Shown here: piece after piece, positions 32,024-40,204 of the stretch
Position numbering within the stretch: the stretch's first letter is position 1
Layout of the letters: the number at the start of each line of letters is the position of its first letter
Source: Bacillota bacterium
Lineage (GTDB): Bacteria; Bacillota; Clostridia; Oscillospirales; Ruminococcaceae
Reading direction: 5' to 3'
NCBI GenBank assembly: GCA_023460035.1
Contig: JAEWRN010000021.1
Location: 1 to 64,000 of the forward strand
Length of the DNA stretch: 64,000 nt
Made by a program: the position numbers and the translations under genes
The notes under the pieces: model-generated
Databases searched by the model: none
The model's input: only the letters and a program-made list of their open reading frames with translations
Told to the model about the DNA's origin: nothing

Positions 32024-32464
32024 ATGAGTATTTCATTAAACCAGCAGGACGGCAGTGCCCCGGCAATGCAGCAGATTGCCGCAGCGGTGGGCAGCAGCCT
32101 GTGGCAGCGGGCCTGCATCTTTTTGCAAAGTAGTTACGGCAGTGTGCCGCTTATCCAGTACAGCGGCTGTTCGGCGGCACCGGGGTGGAATGTGAAATAC
32201 CGCAAGGGGGGCAAGGCGCTGTGCACGCTGTACCCGGACGACGGCTTTTTTACGGCGCTCATCTGCATTGGCCCAAAGCAGGAGGCGGCGGCGGGCCAGC
32301 TGCTGCCGATGTGCACGGCCAAAACGCAGCAGATTTACCACAGTGCGAGCGGCATGGCCGGTACCCGCTGGGTGATGCTGACGGTGGACGACGAAGCACA
32401 GCTGCAAGACTTTGAAGCGCTGGTGGGTCTGCGCGCAACCCCCGCCCCGCGCAAAGGGGGCTGA
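32024..32464 (+). CDS. DUF3788 family protein
   Basis: A 146-residue protein that matches the DUF3788 pattern. It contains GWNVKYRKGGKALCTLYPDDGFFTALICIG, in which an aromatic, a lysine pair and the LYP phrase are typical, and ends with RWVMLTVDDEAQLQDFEALV. The family has no known activity. AAAGGGAGG precedes the ATG at 32024; the earlier open frame is intergenic. The stop is two bases before the next start, so it is coupled with the GNAT-YoaP gene. Confidence 0.8.
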   Translation: MSISLNQQDGSAPAMQQIAAAVGSSLWQRACIFLQSSYGSVPLIQYSGCSAAPGWNVKYRKGGKALCTLYPDDGFFTALICIGPKQEAAAGQLLPMCTAKTQQIYHSASGMAGTRWVMLTVDDEAQLQDFEALVGLRATPAPRKGG

Positions 32465-32466
32465 AA

Positions 32467-33234
32467 ATGGCAGAGTATTTGCGGCTGACCGCCGAAAACC
32501 TGGCACAGCAGCATATTTGCTGTGCGCTGAGCGGTAAAACCGACGGGGAGGGTGTGCTGGCCAAAAAAGAGTGGCTGCGCGCGCGGTTTGCGGACGGCCT
32601 GGTTTTTTTAAAGCTGAACGCGCGCGGCAAGGTGTTTATCGAATACCTGCCCGCCGAGCACGCGTGGGCCTCGGTGACGGCGCCACACCAGATGTACATC
32701 AACTGCTTTTGGGTGGCTGGCAGCTACAAAAAGCAGGGGCACGGGGCCGCGCTGCTGGCGCAGTGTGTCGCCGATGCCAAAGCGGCGGGCATGCAGGGGG
32801 TGATTGTGTTGTCTGCCGCGAAAAAGAGGCCGTTTCTCAGTGACGGTGCCTATTTAAAGCGCAACGGCTTTGTGGTGGCGGATACGACCGAGACCGGGTA
32901 CGAGCTGCTGTGGCTGCCGCTGGCAGAGGGCGCGCAGCCCCCGCAGTTTCACCCGGCGGCAAAACGGGGTGAGACTGATTTGCCGGGCCTTGTGCTGTAT
33001 TACACCGCCCAGTGCCCGCACACCGCGTTTTACGCGCCGCTGCTGGGGCAGCTTGCCGCACAGCAGGGGGTGCCGGTGACACTGTGCAAGCTGCAAAGCG
33101 CCGCCGAGGCCCAGCGCGCCCCCGCCCCGTTTACCACCTACAGCCTGTTTTGGCAGGGGCGGTTTTTGACAAATGAAATTTTGTCGCCCACTAAAATAGA
33201 AGCACTGCTGCAAACGCTGAAAGCAGAGCTGTGA
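32467..33234 (+). CDS. GNAT acetyltransferase with C-terminal YoaP-like domain
   Basis: 255 residues. The N-terminal half is an acetyltransferase with INCFWVAGSYKKQGHGAALLAQCVADAK holding the Q/R-x-x-G-x-G/A acetyl-CoA loop. The C-terminal half from about residue 170 (LVLYYTAQCPHTAFYAPLL) is a thioredoxin-like YoaP domain with a single cysteine of the C-P-x-T type. It ends in the typical TTYSLFWQGRFLTNEILSPTKIEALL. Such proteins are widespread in Clostridia; the substrate is unknown. AAAGGGGG lies inside the end of the DUF3788 gene. Confidence 0.85.
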   Translation: MAEYLRLTAENLAQQHICCALSGKTDGEGVLAKKEWLRARFADGLVFLKLNARGKVFIEYLPAEHAWASVTAPHQMYINCFWVAGSYKKQGHGAALLAQCVADAKAAGMQGVIVLSAAKKRPFLSDGAYLKRNGFVVADTTETGYELLWLPLAEGAQPPQFHPAAKRGETDLPGLVLYYTAQCPHTAFYAPLLGQLAAQQGVPVTLCKLQSAAEAQRAPAPFTTYSLFWQGRFLTNEILSPTKIEALLQTLKAEL

Positions 33235-33336
33235 CCACCCAAAAAGCCAACTGGTGCCCCCGGCCCGCCGTTTGGGCGTGGGCACCGGGCATCGCAATAG
33301 CGGCAAAAGCGCGCCGCAGCGCAAACAAAAACAAAA

Positions 33337-33366
33337 CCGGCCCGCAGCAAGCTTGCTGCGGGCCGG
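33337..33366. terminator. 30-bp perfect palindrome between convergent genes
   Basis: Fifteen bases followed immediately by their reverse complement (centre AAGCTT), between the GNAT-YoaP gene and azlD. T-rich sequence follows on the plus side. No gene is seen in 33235-33479. Confidence 0.7.
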
Positions 33367-33479
33367 CGCTGTTTGATAAATTGCTTTTTTGCCCCGCCGC
33401 ATAAAAAACAAGGGGCGACAAAGGCACCAAAGCGGGCTAGCCGGTGCGGCGTGACAGTTGCCCCGCTATGCCGGCGGCA

Positions 33480-33794
33480 TTAAGCTGGCAAAAACACATT
33501 AAACGCCAGCACCACGCCCACGGCACCCAGCACACACAGCGCTACCGGCACCTTTTTTGCGGCCAGCAGCGCCGCCATGCCGCCGCCCAGCAGCCCCACG
33601 TACCAGCGCTGCGGGTCTGCCGACAGAATACCGGGGAAGATCAGCGCCGCCATGGCCGTGTAGGGGATCATATCCAAAAAGCGCTTCGCCCGCGCGCCGG
33701 GGCGAATTTTTTCTAAAAAGGCGGCGGGCAGTGCGCGCGGCAGGTAGGTCACCAGCATCATGCCCGCAATCAACAGCAGTGTTTGTGTGCTCAT
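33480..33794 (-). CDS. azlD: AzlD family branched-chain amino-acid exporter subunit
   Basis: A 104-residue protein with four membrane helices and the family start LLLIAGMMLVTYLPRALPAAFLE, followed by RFLDMIPYTAMAALIFPGIL. AzlD pairs with AzlC to form an exporter of branched-chain amino acids and analogues. It overlaps azlC by four bases (ATGA), the usual arrangement. Confidence 0.93.
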   Translation of the reverse strand: MSTQTLLLIAGMMLVTYLPRALPAAFLEKIRPGARAKRFLDMIPYTAMAALIFPGILSADPQRWYVGLLGGGMAALLAAKKVPVALCVLGAVGVVLAFNVFLPA

Positions 33795-34492
33795 TTAAGT
33801 TCCTCCTCTGCGGGATTTGGCTCAATCCAAAACGCGCCGACAGCGGCGCACACCAAGGTAGAAATAATCAGCGCCCAGCTGGAAGCAATGAACTGCGAAA
33901 GCAACAGGTTGCACAGCCCGGTGGCGACGGCGAGCAACCCAAGCTTTGCGTTATGCTGCACATGCGGCACCAGCAGCACCACAAACATGGCGTACAGCGC
34001 AATGCCAAGGCTGGCGGCCAGCAACGGCGGCAGCAAGCCCGACACCGCGACGCCAATAGCGGTGCCCCCCTGCCATGCAGACCAGGTGACCGAGACCAGC
34101 CCAGAGAAAAACCAAAAGCCGCTGTTTTGTTCCGGCTGGGTCATAAACAGCGCAAACGACTCATCGGTAATGCCAAACGCCACCAGCAGCCGTGCGGGCA
34201 GTGGGCCGCCCTTCATGCGGTGAAAAATACAGGTGCTCATCATCAAATGGCGCAGGTTTAAAATAAACGTGGCGAAAATAATGGTACCCGCCCCGGCACC
34301 CTGCATCAGCATCGACACCGCCATCATTTGGCTGGCCCCCGCAAATACAAAAGCCGACATGCCAAGGGTTTCGGCTGCGGGCAACCCCGCCTGTGCGGCG
34401 GCAATGGCAAAGGCGACGGCCACCGGTAAAAAACCAAAAATAACCGGGGAACCAGCTTTTACCCCGGCAACATACTGCTGTCTGCGTGTCAC
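33791..34492 (-). CDS. azlC: AzlC family branched-chain amino-acid exporter subunit
   Basis: A 233-residue membrane protein with VKAGSPVIFGFLPVAVAFAIAA at the N terminus, SAFVFAGASQMMAVSMLMQGA, LNLRHLMMSTCIFHRMKG and GITDESFALF, all diagnostic of AzlC. The GTG at 34492 behind AGAGGTGCAGG is preferred; the longer frame to 34621 runs through the promoter. It is the first gene of azlCD, downstream of the broken MocR gene and separated from it by a promoter. Confidence 0.92.
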   Translation of the reverse strand: MTRRQQYVAGVKAGSPVIFGFLPVAVAFAIAAAQAGLPAAETLGMSAFVFAGASQMMAVSMLMQGAGAGTIIFATFILNLRHLMMSTCIFHRMKGGPLPARLLVAFGITDESFALFMTQPEQNSGFWFFSGLVSVTWSAWQGGTAIGVAVSGLLPPLLAASLGIALYAMFVVLLVPHVQHNAKLGLLAVATGLCNLLLSQFIASSWALIISTLVCAAVGAFWIEPNPAEEELK

Positions 34493-34594
34493 GAACCTGC
34501 ACCTCTTTTTTACTATTCTGTGCGATAGCATACCGCAAAAACCGGACAAGAACCTGTCACGCTTTGCAATATCCCTTTTTAATATGTGACTTTG

Positions 34595-34640
34595 ATTATA
34601 CGCGAAAACAAAAATGCACACAATATTAAAATTGTGTGCA
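34595..34640 (-). promoter_or_regulatory. azlCD promoter overlapped by an inverted repeat
   Basis: On the minus strand TTGTGT (34618-34623) and TATAAT (34595-34600) are spaced by 17 bases. Perfect ten-base arms TGCACACAAT and ATTGTGTGCA (34615-34640, six-base centre) cover the -35. The same hairpin, followed by TTTTTGTTTT on the minus strand, can also terminate the MocR transcript. Either or both uses are possible. Confidence 0.6.
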
Positions 34641-34666
34641 AAACAATTCTGAAAATGGTACCCCGG

Positions 34667-36045
34667 TTACAGCTCGTCTAGCAGCGCCCGCACGGTGTGC
34701 AGGGCCTCGGCAAGGCGGGCGGTGGTTTCGGGTGCGGTAATGGCAAGGCGTACCCCGGCAGGCGGCGGGTTTTTGCCCACGGCAAAGCGGTCGGCCCCGT
34801 ACACGGCAACCCCGCGCGCAAGGGCCCGCTGCTCAAACTCGTAGCCGGTACACCCGCCCGGCAGCAGCAGCCAGCGGCTAAGGCTGGTAGGCGGGCCCAG
34901 CAGCGTGTACCCGCGCAGCAGCTCGTCGGCCAGCCGGTTGCGCGCGGCGGCGCGCTTGCGCCGGGTGGCAATCAGCGTGTCGGCCTTGCCGGAAAAGACC
35001 AGCCGGGACGCAAGCTCTAACAGCAGGCCGGACTGGGTGAGGTTTAAATTATACAGTGCGGTTTGCAGCTGTGCGGCAAGGTGCTCGGGCGCCGTCATGT
35101 AGGCAAGGCGCAGCCCCGGCAGCAGCACCTTTGACAGGCTGGCAAGGTAGACGAGACGGTTTGCCCGGGCGCCAGCGCGGCAATGGGCGCGGGGCGCTGT
35201 GTGCGCAGCAGGCTGTTGATGCCGTCCTCCAGCACAATCAGGCCGGTTTGCTGTGCGGTGCGCGCCACCATGGCACGGCAGGCGGGCGACATGTTGTGGT
35301 TGGTAGGGTTGTGCAGGTCGGGCATCACATAAATGGCGCGGATGCCCTCGTTGTCAATCGCGTAGTGCAACCCTTCTTCACACAGCTCGCCCTGCCGCTC
35401 GCGCAGCGGCACCAGCTGGATGCCCAGCAGCTTGGCGGCACTTTTGAGCCCGGGGTACACCAGCGGGCTGGTGCCAATTTTATCCCCCGGCGCAAACAGC
35501 CCCGCCAAAATGGCGGCAAGCGCGTTTTGCCCGCCGCCGGCAAACTGCACCTGTGCGGGCGGCACGGTAAGCCCCAGCTTTGCCAAAAACAGCGCGCCGG
35601 CCTCCTGGTGGCGCACCACCGGGTAATGCTGGTACTGGAATAACCCGCCCACCCCCGGTTCGGCCAGCATCTGGCTAAGCAGCTCGGCCGCCTCCTGCGC
35701 GGGGATGGTCTCAGGCGCAAGCGAGCCCATTTCAATGATGGCCGGGCCCGGCTGGGCAAACACATTCGTCTCCATGCCGTAGGCCACAAAGGTGCCGCTG
35801 CCCACTTCGCCATGCAACAGCCCCTTGCCCATGCACTGTTTGAACGCGCGCGAGACGGTGCTGAGGTTGATGTCTAAAAAGTCGGCAAGCTCGCGCTGCG
35901 GCGGCAGCTGAGTGCCGGGCAGCAGCTTGCCGCTGGCAATGTCCTGCTCCAGCTGCTGCGCCAGCAGGCGGTACAGCGGCGCGTTGCCCTTGGGCAGCAC
36001 CGGCCGCCACGACATGGGGTAGTTGTCAAAACGGTTGAACGGCAT
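34667..36045 (-). pseudogene. MocR/PdxR-type GntR regulator with aminotransferase domain, frameshifted
   Basis: The first frame, from ATG 36045 behind AAGGAGG, gives a GntR helix-turn-helix (YRLLAQQLEQDIASGKLLPGTQLPPQRELADFL begins it). A fold-type I aminotransferase domain follows and runs to APGQT near 35160. There the frame is lost. The other frame resumes at once with VYLASLSKVLLPGLRLAYM, which carries the PLP lysine, and continues to 34667 with a normal C terminus. Between them the 5-mer AGACG is present twice in tandem (35149-35158, plus strand); removing one copy restores a single frame of about 460 residues. The gene is thus broken by a 5-bp duplication, or the read is wrong here. MocR proteins control vitamin B6 or amino-acid genes. 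Confidence 0.8.
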
Positions 36046-36071
36046 CGGGGCACCCTCCTTTTCGCGGCGCG

Positions 36072-36848
36072 TCAGGCCGGCGAGACACAGTAGGTGACAT
36101 ACGGCTCTGCGGGCAGATAGCCCAGCGTTTTTGCAAGGGAAAGCGAGCGCAGGTCGTGCGCGTCCCAACTGGGGTAGCCCCCGCGGGCAAGGCAGTTCAG
36201 CATCAGCTGCGCACCGCAGGCACGGGCAAGGCCGCGCCGCCGGTAATCCGGGTGGGTGTCGATTTCAATTTCAATGCCGCCGCTCCACGAGGTATAAGAC
36301 GACGCGCCCGAAACCGGCTGCCCGTCGCACAGGGCCATCACGCCCAGCCCGTCGCGGGCATAATCGGCATAGGTGGCAAACTGCGAGACAAGGTCGCGGG
36401 ACCACGGCTGCAAAAGGGCTGCCTGGTACAGCGCCTCGCCGATGGGTACCAGCCGGCAGCCGGCGGGCAGCGCTTGGGTGTAAGCCAGCAGTTTTTCGTG
36501 GTCAAAACCGGCCGTGATTTTTTGGGTGGCATAGCGGGTGAACTTTTCGCAGCCGGGCCATGCCGCCTCAAGCAGCCCTTCCCAGTCAGGGGTGCGTGCC
36601 GCCATCAGCAGCGGCGCGGTGCGCTGTGCGGGGAAATGCCGCACCAGCGCCTCATTTGGCACCCCGGCAAAAAAGCAAAAGTCGCCCACGATTATCTGCG
36701 CCGCGCGAAACGGCGGCTGGCCACTGGCATAGGCGTGGCCCATGCGCCCCTCAAGGCAGGAGTACAGCAGCGTCTCCTGCCAGCCGCTAAACAGCGGGGC
36801 AACGGCGGGTAAAAGTGTGGCGGGCAGCGGGGCAAAATTTGGTTCCAT
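36072..36848 (-). CDS. GNAT family acetyltransferase (large, GNAT_acetyltran type)
   Basis: A 258-residue protein with an N-terminal recognition half and a C-terminal acetyltransferase domain. The acetyl-CoA segment is IEIEIDTHPDYRRRGLARACGAQLMLNCLARGGYPSWDAHDLRSLSLAKTLGY in part, with the R-R-x-G-L-A loop and the typical PxWDAxNxxSxxLAxKLGY ending. The large two-half layout matches the GNAT_acetyltran family of Firmicutes. The substrate is unknown. ATG 36848 follows GAGGG. It sits 26 bases before the MocR gene on the same strand. Confidence 0.82.
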   Translation of the reverse strand: MEPNFAPLPATLLPAVAPLFSGWQETLLYSCLEGRMGHAYASGQPPFRAAQIIVGDFCFFAGVPNEALVRHFPAQRTAPLLMAARTPDWEGLLEAAWPGCEKFTRYATQKITAGFDHEKLLAYTQALPAGCRLVPIGEALYQAALLQPWSRDLVSQFATYADYARDGLGVMALCDGQPVSGASSYTSWSGGIEIEIDTHPDYRRRGLARACGAQLMLNCLARGGYPSWDAHDLRSLSLAKTLGYLPAEPYVTYCVSPA

Positions 36849-36990
36849 GCAAAACCCTCTTTTCAATGTGGCACCCGCTGGCGGCCTTGCCTCGCCGAGC
36901 AGCGGGCGCGGGGGCCGCTTGCGGCGCAGGGCGCCTTGTTTTACGCATCAGGCAACGGTTGCTGCCGGCGCCCAAAGCAGGCAGGGCAAG

Positions 36991-38367
36991 TTAGCCCTGC
37001 ACCGGGCGCAGCGGGTCGCTTTGCTGTGCCAGCTTTGCGGCGGCCCGTGCCAACCACTGTGCGTCGGGGCCGGGCAGTGTGGCAATGCGCGCGGTAATGG
37101 CGCGGGCGGCACGCAGTTCGGCGGTTGCGCCGGTCTCGTCATCGGGCCACAGGGCGCGCAGCGCGGCAAGCTCTGCCGGGCCCAGCAATGCCACAAAGGC
37201 GGGCAGTTCGTCATCTTCCAGCTCGGCATCCAGCAGCAGGTTAGAAAAATCGGTTAGCGAAGTAATCTGTTGCTGTGCCAGTGCCAGCTTGTCGTCAAGG
37301 TAACGGCAGCTACACAGCTCGTCCAGCAGGGCGCTGTACTGCTGCGGGGGCATCGGCGTGCCAAAGTCAAACTGAAATTCGTCGACCGGCACGGCGTCGG
37401 CGGGCGGGGCCAGCAGGGTGCGCAGGGTGCCCGCTTCGGCGGCGCTTTGCAGCAACGCCGCCGCCTTGGGCAGGCAGCGCGCCACATACCCGCAAATGCC
37501 GTCCGGCAGCGCAAGGGCGGCCTGCAAGGGGCCCACTGCGCCCTCCAGCACTGTTTGCAGCTCGGCGGTGGTCAGCGGGCGAAAGCGTGCGTTCAGCGCG
37601 GTGATGTCGCCGGGTTGCAGCGCAAGGGCGTGCGGGCTGCGCCCGGCCAGCACACAGCACAGCGACGTCAGCAGCACCGGCTCGTACAGGTTGACAAGCA
37701 GCTCTTCATACGGGCCGTAAATGCCGCGCAGCAGCCGGTCAATGGCGGTATCGTCAAAATGGCGGCAAAAGTCGTTTTCAAAGGTCAGCACCTCGGTGTA
37801 CCACGCCATAAACTCAATGCCAACAAGGCCGGTGGGCGGCAAAAATGCGGGGTAGTCGGCGGTAATGTGAATCTCCTGCGCGCCAAACCGCGGGTCGTAC
37901 AGCTTAAAAAAGCCGCGAATGCCGTCTGCCAGGGTAGCGCGGTAATATACGTTGGGGGTGTGCAGCAGGGTTTTGGTGAGGTGGGTGTGCACCAGCTTGG
38001 TGCGCTGCAATTTACGCCGCAGCAGGGTCATGCCCTCGTCAAACAGCTGCTGTGCCGGGGTGTGCAATAGCAGGGCCAGCGCATCGTCCGGGTGGGGGCA
38101 GGTTTTCAGCCGCAGGCCCACCACAAACAGCAGCGAGTCTAAAATATGGCGCGCGACCTCGTTGCGCACCGAGCTGCTTTCGCCACTGGTAAACCGCTCT
38201 ACCTGCTTTGCAAGCAGACCAAGGTAGCCCAGTTGAATGACTTCAAGCTGCTGCGGGGCCAGCAGCCCGCGCGCCACGGCCTGCCCCAGCAGCGATTCGG
38301 TGTAGGTGGCGCTGTTTAGCAGCGCGGGGTCTAAGTGGCGTTGCGGTTCAAGATTCTGTGTCGTCAT
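36991..38367 (-). CDS. DUF6179 family protein
   Basis: A 458-residue, mostly helical soluble protein. The N-terminal region (SLLGQAVARGLLAPQQLEVIQ) and the GESSSVRNEVARHILDSLLF segment are conserved. The YPAFLPPTGLVGIEFMAWYTEVLTFENDFCRHF region is also typical of DUF6179, a family of unknown function in Clostridia. I see no catalytic motif, signal peptide or membrane helix. The ATG at 38367 has GGGGAGGG six bases upstream and overlaps the DUF6323 gene by 20 bases, so the two are translationally coupled. It is last in the TetR-DUF6323-DUF6179 operon. Family recognition is from memory of the pair. Confidence 0.75.
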   Translation of the reverse strand: MTTQNLEPQRHLDPALLNSATYTESLLGQAVARGLLAPQQLEVIQLGYLGLLAKQVERFTSGESSSVRNEVARHILDSLLFVVGLRLKTCPHPDDALALLLHTPAQQLFDEGMTLLRRKLQRTKLVHTHLTKTLLHTPNVYYRATLADGIRGFFKLYDPRFGAQEIHITADYPAFLPPTGLVGIEFMAWYTEVLTFENDFCRHFDDTAIDRLLRGIYGPYEELLVNLYEPVLLTSLCCVLAGRSPHALALQPGDITALNARFRPLTTAELQTVLEGAVGPLQAALALPDGICGYVARCLPKAAALLQSAAEAGTLRTLLAPPADAVPVDEFQFDFGTPMPPQQYSALLDELCSCRYLDDKLALAQQQITSLTDFSNLLLDAELEDDELPAFVALLGPAELAALRALWPDDETGATAELRAARAITARIATLPGPDAQWLARAAAKLAQQSDPLRPVQG

Positions 38368-38851
38368 CGTCACCCTCCCCGGTGTCTGTGTCGTCGCTTT
38401 CGTCCTCTGCGGGCAGCCCGCCGCGCAGCCGCCGTGCCGTCAAGTCCAGCTCCAGCCCGGCAAGCAGCTCCAGCGAGCCCGCACAAGGGCCGTTAAAGGC
38501 GTTTTTCATCAGCTCAATCAGCTCGGCGTCGCTAAAGGTGCCGGGCAGCTCGTTTTTATAATAGTAAAACAGGTCTACCAGCTCGTGCAAAGTCTCTTCG
38601 TAATTTTGGGTGCCGATGTAGGGCGAATCGCAAAAAGCAAAAATCAGCTTGTCAATCACCCCGCCGCCAAATTCTACCCGGCCGGTGTTTTTCAGGGCCT
38701 GCATGCGGGTGGATACCAGCCGCAGGGCCTGCTGCTCGGTGAGCACCAGCCCAAAGCGGGAAGAGGTTTCGTTGCTGCTCAGCACCTCTTCGACCGCCTG
38801 TTTTTGTATCAGCTCCTGAGAAAAAGAAAAAAGTGAAAGCCCGTTTTCCAA
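38348..38851 (-). CDS. DUF6323 family protein
   Basis: A 167-residue protein with the DUF6323 pattern FSFSQELIQKQAVEEVLSSNE, FGLVLTEQQALRLVSTR, GRVEFGGGVIDKLIFAFCDSPYI and NYEETLHELVDLFYYYKNE. It ends in a strongly acidic tail (DESDDTDTGEGDDDD). No enzyme motif is seen. The start is TTG at 38851 behind AAAGGAG; the longer frame to 38938 lies inside the TetR gene. It begins seven bases after the TetR stop and overlaps DUF6179, which indicates one transcript and probably a protein complex. Confidence 0.75.
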   Translation of the reverse strand: MENGLSLFSFSQELIQKQAVEEVLSSNETSSRFGLVLTEQQALRLVSTRMQALKNTGRVEFGGGVIDKLIFAFCDSPYIGTQNYEETLHELVDLFYYYKNELPGTFSDAELIELMKNAFNGPCAGSLELLAGLELDLTARRLRGGLPAEDESDDTDTGEGDDDDTES

Positions 38852-38858
38852 CCCTGAA

Positions 38859-39470
38859 TCACTCCTTTGTCGCCCATAAAACAAACAGCTTCGCCGCGCG
38901 CTTTGCCGCGGTCTCAATAAAAACGTCCGTGTCGTCAATCTGCCGGCGCCCGGCGTGGTAATTGGACACTTCGCCCACTAAAAAGCAGTGGGCAACGTGC
39001 ATGGCTTCGGTGACCCCTTTGCCCTGCACGCCCGGCAGTGCGGCGTGCAGCAGTGCGGAGGCCTGCCCGTCCAGCCGGGTACGCGCGGTGTGCATTGCGG
39101 CAATGTCCTGCGCGGGGCGCTCGCCGCCAAGGGGGGCCGTCCAGCACAGGTGAAACCAGCCGGGGCAGGTGACATACAGCTCGGCCGTGGCATAAAACAG
39201 CGCGGTCAGCCCATCGTAACCCGCCGCAAGGGCCACGGCGGCCCGGCGGTCGGTCTCGTCAATCAAAACCGGCTGCAACGCCGCGTGCGCAGCCCAAAGC
39301 AGGGCGTCTGCGCCCGTAAAATAGTTGTACAGGTTGGCATGGCTGCACCCCAGTGCCGCGGCAAGCGAGCGCAGGTTCAATTCGCGGATGTTCTGCTTTT
39401 CGCGCAGCAGCGCAAGGGCTGCGTCTAAAATTTGTGCCCGGTCAAGTAAAAGCCTTTTTTGGCCTGTCAA
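38859..39470 (-). CDS. TetR family transcriptional regulator of the DUF6323/DUF6179 operon
   Basis: A 203-residue protein with an N-terminal TetR helix-turn-helix (ILDAALALLREKQNIRELNLRSLAAALGCSHANLYNYF) and a ligand-binding helical C terminus of the WHG type (YVTCPGWFHLCWTAP). The start is TTG 39470 behind AAAGGAGG with eight bases spacing. It is the first gene of the operon with DUF6323 and DUF6179 and most likely represses itself through the palindrome just downstream of its -10 element. The inducer is unknown. Confidence 0.88.
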   Translation of the reverse strand: MTGQKRLLLDRAQILDAALALLREKQNIRELNLRSLAAALGCSHANLYNYFTGADALLWAAHAALQPVLIDETDRRAAVALAAGYDGLTALFYATAELYVTCPGWFHLCWTAPLGGERPAQDIAAMHTARTRLDGQASALLHAALPGVQGKGVTEAMHVAHCFLVGEVSNYHAGRRQIDDTDVFIETAAKRAAKLFVLWATKE

Positions 39471-39523
39471 TGCCCGCGCCTCCTTTATTTGTGTGGGTGC
39501 TGCCGGTGGTTCGGCAGCATTTA

Positions 39524-39571
39524 ATTACCAAAGGTAATGAAGATTGTATCACACCGGCGCCTTGCTGTCAA
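39524..39571 (-). promoter_or_regulatory. promoter and operator of the TetR-DUF6323-DUF6179 operon
   Basis: On the minus strand TTGACA (39566-39571) and TACAAT (39543-39548) are spaced by 17 bases. ATTACC-aaa-GGTAAT (39524-39538) follows within five bases and covers the transcript start, a classic repressor position. Confidence 0.8.
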
Positions 39572-39749
39572 TATCAACCATAAAAATATGGTTTTGTTGT
39601 GCAGTTATACGGTGTTTGCCGCGCTGTGCGGCACCGGCTTTACGGCAAAATAGCGGCTGCCCCGGTGTACCCGCGCAGCCGCAGCGGGCGGGCATTTTTG
39701 GCAGTTACAAAAAAGTTTGTGACAGCCGTTTTACAAAAAAGAAAAAAGG

Positions 39750-39778
39750 TTGACAAGGCGCCGTAAAGCAGATATAAT
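39750..39778 (+). promoter_or_regulatory. consensus promoter of the tRNA pair
   Basis: TTGACA (39750-39755) and TATAAT (39773-39778) with 17 bases between, a full consensus sigma-A promoter 40 bases before tRNA-Met. Confidence 0.9.
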
Positions 39779-39817
39779 ATCAAATGCACCATTTCAACAA
39801 ATGGGTTGCCCAAAAAT

Positions 39818-39894
39818 GGCGGTATAGCTCAGTTGGCTAGAGCATTCGGTTCATACCCGAAGTGTCGTAGGTTCAAATCCCACTACCGCTACCA
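39818..39894 (+). tRNA. tRNA-Met (CAT)
   Basis: A 77-base tRNA with encoded CCA. The D arm starts at GCTCAGTTGG, the anticodon loop is TTCATAC with CAT, and the T loop is TTCAAAT. The first acceptor pair is G-U. The T stem GTAGG/CCCAC contains one A-C mismatch. The anticodon fits elongator Met; an Ile tRNA with modified C34 cannot be excluded. Confidence 0.92.
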
Positions 39895-39898
39895 ACAC

Positions 39899-39973
39899 AA
39901 AGTTTAGGTAAACCAGTAGGGTACCGCTTGCAGCAGCGGGTGGTGTGAGGCTTTACAATTTTACCTAAGCTTT
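39899..39973 (+). repeat. inverted repeat between the two tRNA genes
   Basis: AAAGTTTAGGTAAA (39899-39912) and TTTACCTAAGCTTT (39960-39973) pair in 13 of 14 positions and enclose a GC-rich 47-base loop with its own CCGCT/AGCGG stem. In the transcript this would form a long hairpin between the tRNAs. Confidence 0.65.
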
Positions 39974-39977
39974 GCAC

Positions 39978-40052
39978 GGCCCGATGGTCAAGCGGTTAAG
40001 ACACCACCCTTTCACGGTGGTATCCCGGGTTCGATTCCCGGTCGGGTCACCA
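39978..40052 (+). tRNA. tRNA-Glu (TTC)
   Basis: A 75-base tRNA with encoded CCA, anticodon loop CTTTCAC with TTC, T arm CCGGGTTCGATTCCCGG and D arm with GGTCAAGCGGTTAAGAC. The acceptor stem has one G-U pair. Confidence 0.95.
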
Positions 40053-40059
40053 AACAAAG

Positions 40060-40204
40060 CCAAATACGAACCATATGAAGTATATCTTCATAAACGTCGT
40101 ATTTGGTATAGTATGTAAGAGGGGCGGGGATTAAGTCTCCGCCCCTCTTATATACTGAAAAACTGCCGCCAACTTGGAATTGTTCCTATGTTGGCGGCAG
40201 TTTT
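40060..40204 (+). terminator. hairpins after the tRNA operon
   Basis: Three structures in a row. CCAAATACGA (40060) with its complement (40097-40106) encloses TATGAAG/CTTCATA. AAGAGGGGCGG pairs with CCGCCCCTCTT at 40117-40149. Fourteen-base AAAACTGCCGCCAA-type arms at 40159-40204 end in TTTTGCTTTG. The second and third are likely terminators. Confidence 0.75.

Noticed and set aside
37270..38070. A 266-codon plus-strand frame opposite DUF6179
   Set aside because: Antisense shadow with Gln/Arg/Gly-rich product and no ribosome site.
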